A stretch of 13,641 nt of DNA from contig JAUXIR010000007.1 of the NCBI GenBank assembly GCA_030620915.1, positions 1 to 13,641 on the forward strand, in the 5' to 3' direction. The stretch's first letter is position 1, and each line of letters begins with the position of its first letter. The stretch comes from Geopsychrobacter sp. (lineage in GTDB: Bacteria > Desulfobacterota > Desulfuromonadia > Desulfuromonadales > Geopsychrobacteraceae). A model generated the notes under the pieces. It saw only the letters and a program-made list of their open reading frames with translations, was not told the origin of the DNA and searched no databases. This document shows, piece after piece, positions 12,293 through 13,641 of the stretch. Made by a program: the position numbers and the translations under genes.

Positions 12293-13641
12293 CAAGCCGC
12301 CTTCCCATCCTGGTGATGGGGGCAGGCAAAATGTTCGCCGGCGATGTAACCATGCTCCGGACAGATCGTAAATGTCGGACTCAGGGTGAAATACGGCAGA
12401 TGAAAATTTTCGGCGATCCGTCGAACCAGCAGTCGCGCACCGCGCCAATCTTCGAGCCGCTCACCCAGGAATCCGTGAAATACGGTGCCGCCGGTATAAA
12501 GGGTCTGCAGACTGTCCTGATGCTGCAGCGCCGAGAAGATCTCCTCCGTGGCTCCGACCGGCAACTGGGTCGAATTGGTGTAATAAGGCTCGTCAGTCCC
12601 CGCGGTGATAATATCGGGGAAGCGTGTACGGTCGCGGCTGGCCAGCCGATAGCTGGTCCCCTCGGCCGGAGTTGCCTCCAGGTTATAGAGGTGCCCGCTC
12701 TCCTCCTGAAAGGCCTCAAGTTGCTTGCGCATGAAATCGAGGGTCGCTTTCGCCAGCGCCTGTCCTTCGTCACTGTCGATACCGGTGCCGATCAGGTTGA
12801 GGCAGGCCTCATTCATGCCGATCAAGCCGATGGTCGAGAAGTGGTTCCCCCAGTAATGGCCGGTGCGTTCGCGGATGCCCGCCAGATAAAACTTGCTGTA
12901 GGGATAGAGTCCCTCTTCGGTGAAGCGTTCGAGCTGCTTGCGCTTGAGCTCCAGCGATTCGTACGCAAGCTTCATCAGGCGACCGATTCGCTCGAAGAAA
13001 TCGGTCATGCTATCGGTAACATAGGCCGCGCGCGGCAGATTGATGGTCACCACGCCGATCGATCCGGTCAGCGGATTGGAGCCGAACAGACCGCCTCCGC
13101 GGCGGCGCAGCTCGCGATTATCGAGCCGCAGGCGGCAACACATCGAGCGGGCATCCTCGGGATCCATGTCGGAGTTCATGAAATTGCTGAAATAGGGGAT
13201 GCCGTAGCGGGCGGTCATCTCCCAGATCGGCTCGAAACGTGGGTCCTCCCAATCGAAACCGACGGTAATGTTATAGGTCGGGATCGGGAAGGAGAAGATG
13301 CGCCCCGATGAATCCCCCGCCATCATCACCTCACAGAAGGCACGATTCAAGAGGTCCATCTCGTCCTGAAACTCGCTATAGGTGCGATCCTGCAGTTCGC
13401 CGCCTAAGATGACCGCCTCGTGCGCCATATTCTTCGGCACCATCATGTCCATGGTGATATTGGTGAAGGGGGTCTGAAAGCCGACGCGAGTCGGCACATT
13501 CATATTGAAAACAAACTCCTGCATGCACTGCTTGATTTCAGCGAAACTGAGGCCATCATGTGCGTTGAAGGGTGCGAGCAGGGTGTCGAAATTGGCGAAG
13601 GCCTGAGCCCCGGCGGCTTCGCCCTGCAGGGTGTAGAAGAA
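12292..13641 (-). CDS. nrdD: Anaerobic (class III) ribonucleoside-triphosphate reductase, 5' end beyond window
   Basis: The frame is open to the right edge, so only the last 449 residues are seen. They match the catalytic barrel of NrdD: NMNVPTRVGFQTPFTNIT, FPIPTYNIT, ARSMCCRLRLD (the CC pair is at partial residues 168-169 and probably includes the substrate-radical cysteine), GSIGVVTINLPR and YYTNSTQLPVG. The enzyme reduces ribonucleoside triphosphates to deoxy forms without oxygen. Near the end CPEH (427-430) and CPHH (440-443) recall the zinc site that normally precedes the radical domain, here as CX2H pairs. The protein then stops six residues later without the glycyl-radical motif, which is encoded by the next gene. 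The upstream promoter, and any NrdR box, lie outside the window. Confidence 0.94.
   Translation of the reverse strand, partial: FFYTLQGEAAGAQAFANFDTLLAPFNAHDGLSFAEIKQCMQEFVFNMNVPTRVGFQTPFTNITMDMMVPKNMAHEAVILGGELQDRTYSEFQDEMDLLNRAFCEVMMAGDSSGRIFSFPIPTYNITVGFDWEDPRFEPIWEMTARYGIPYFSNFMNSDMDPEDARSMCCRLRLDNRELRRRGGGLFGSNPLTGSIGVVTINLPRAAYVTDSMTDFFERIGRLMKLAYESLELKRKQLERFTEEGLYPYSKFYLAGIRERTGHYWGNHFSTIGLIGMNEACLNLIGTGIDSDEGQALAKATLDFMRKQLEAFQEESGHLYNLEATPAEGTSYRLASRDRTRFPDIITAGTDEPYYTNSTQLPVGATEEIFSALQHQDSLQTLYTGGTVFHGFLGERLEDWRGARLLVRRIAENFHLPYFTLSPTFTICPEHGYIAGEHFACPHHQDGKAA

Noticed and set aside
12250..12294. Selenocysteine insertion at TGA after nrdD with the hairpin as SECIS
   Set aside because: The stem is too short and starts at the stop itself, there are three TGA codons, and no Sec is expected at this site in NrdD.
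12283..13311. Plus-strand open frame of 342 codons
   Set aside because: Antisense to nrdD, without ribosome site or recognisable domain.

Overview
The window reads as a chromosomal segment of an anaerobic, cytochrome-rich bacterium, most likely of the Geobacter/Desulfuromonas group (Desulfuromonadia). This is inferred from gene content: several multiheme c-type cytochromes, an NHL-repeat secreted protein, a sigma-54 two-component system whose kinase carries a heme c motif, and an oxygen-sensitive class III ribonucleotide reductase. No taxonomic marker gene is present, so the assignment is an inference. I see no insertion sequence, phage gene, CRISPR array, tRNA or rRNA.

Layout. (1) Positions 1-7297, all on the minus strand, hold a regulated cytochrome locus. 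In transcription order it has a heme-c-bearing sensor kinase, a sigma-54 response regulator, a 209-bp gap with a GG-N10-GC (-24/-12) promoter and an upstream dyad, a 929-residue secreted double-propeller protein, a tetraheme cytochrome of OmcE-like size and motif spacing, and a second multiheme cytochrome that runs off the left edge. (2) Positions 7434-10097, minus strand, hold murI, a GerMN-domain lipid-anchored or membrane-anchored protein, a conserved hypothetical gene, and a type II secretion/type IV pilin-like gene interrupted by an in-frame amber codon. (3) Positions 10313-11304, plus strand, hold three small membrane-associated genes: a three-helix protein, a membrane-anchored diheme cytochrome that seems to start at ATT, and a 38-residue single-helix protein preceded by a good sigma-54 promoter. 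(4) Positions 11438-13641, minus strand, hold the class III ribonucleotide reductase operon: the C-terminal part of nrdD, a separate 47-codon gene carrying the glycyl-radical motif, and nrdG.

How it fits together. The likely circuit is a membrane kinase with a periplasmic heme c that reports redox state or a ligand. It would phosphorylate the neighbouring enhancer-binding regulator, which would act at the sigma-54 promoter in front of the propeller-cytochrome operon. From memory, the gene order resembles the omcS neighbourhood of Geobacter sulfurreducens (cytochromes, NHL-repeat protein, sigma-54 regulator), so an extracellular cytochrome filament or its export/assembly system is the leading hypothesis. 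The nrd cluster is notable because the radical-bearing domain is encoded apart from the catalytic subunit. The stretches between genes are short; each gap over about 100 bases is described in the features below.
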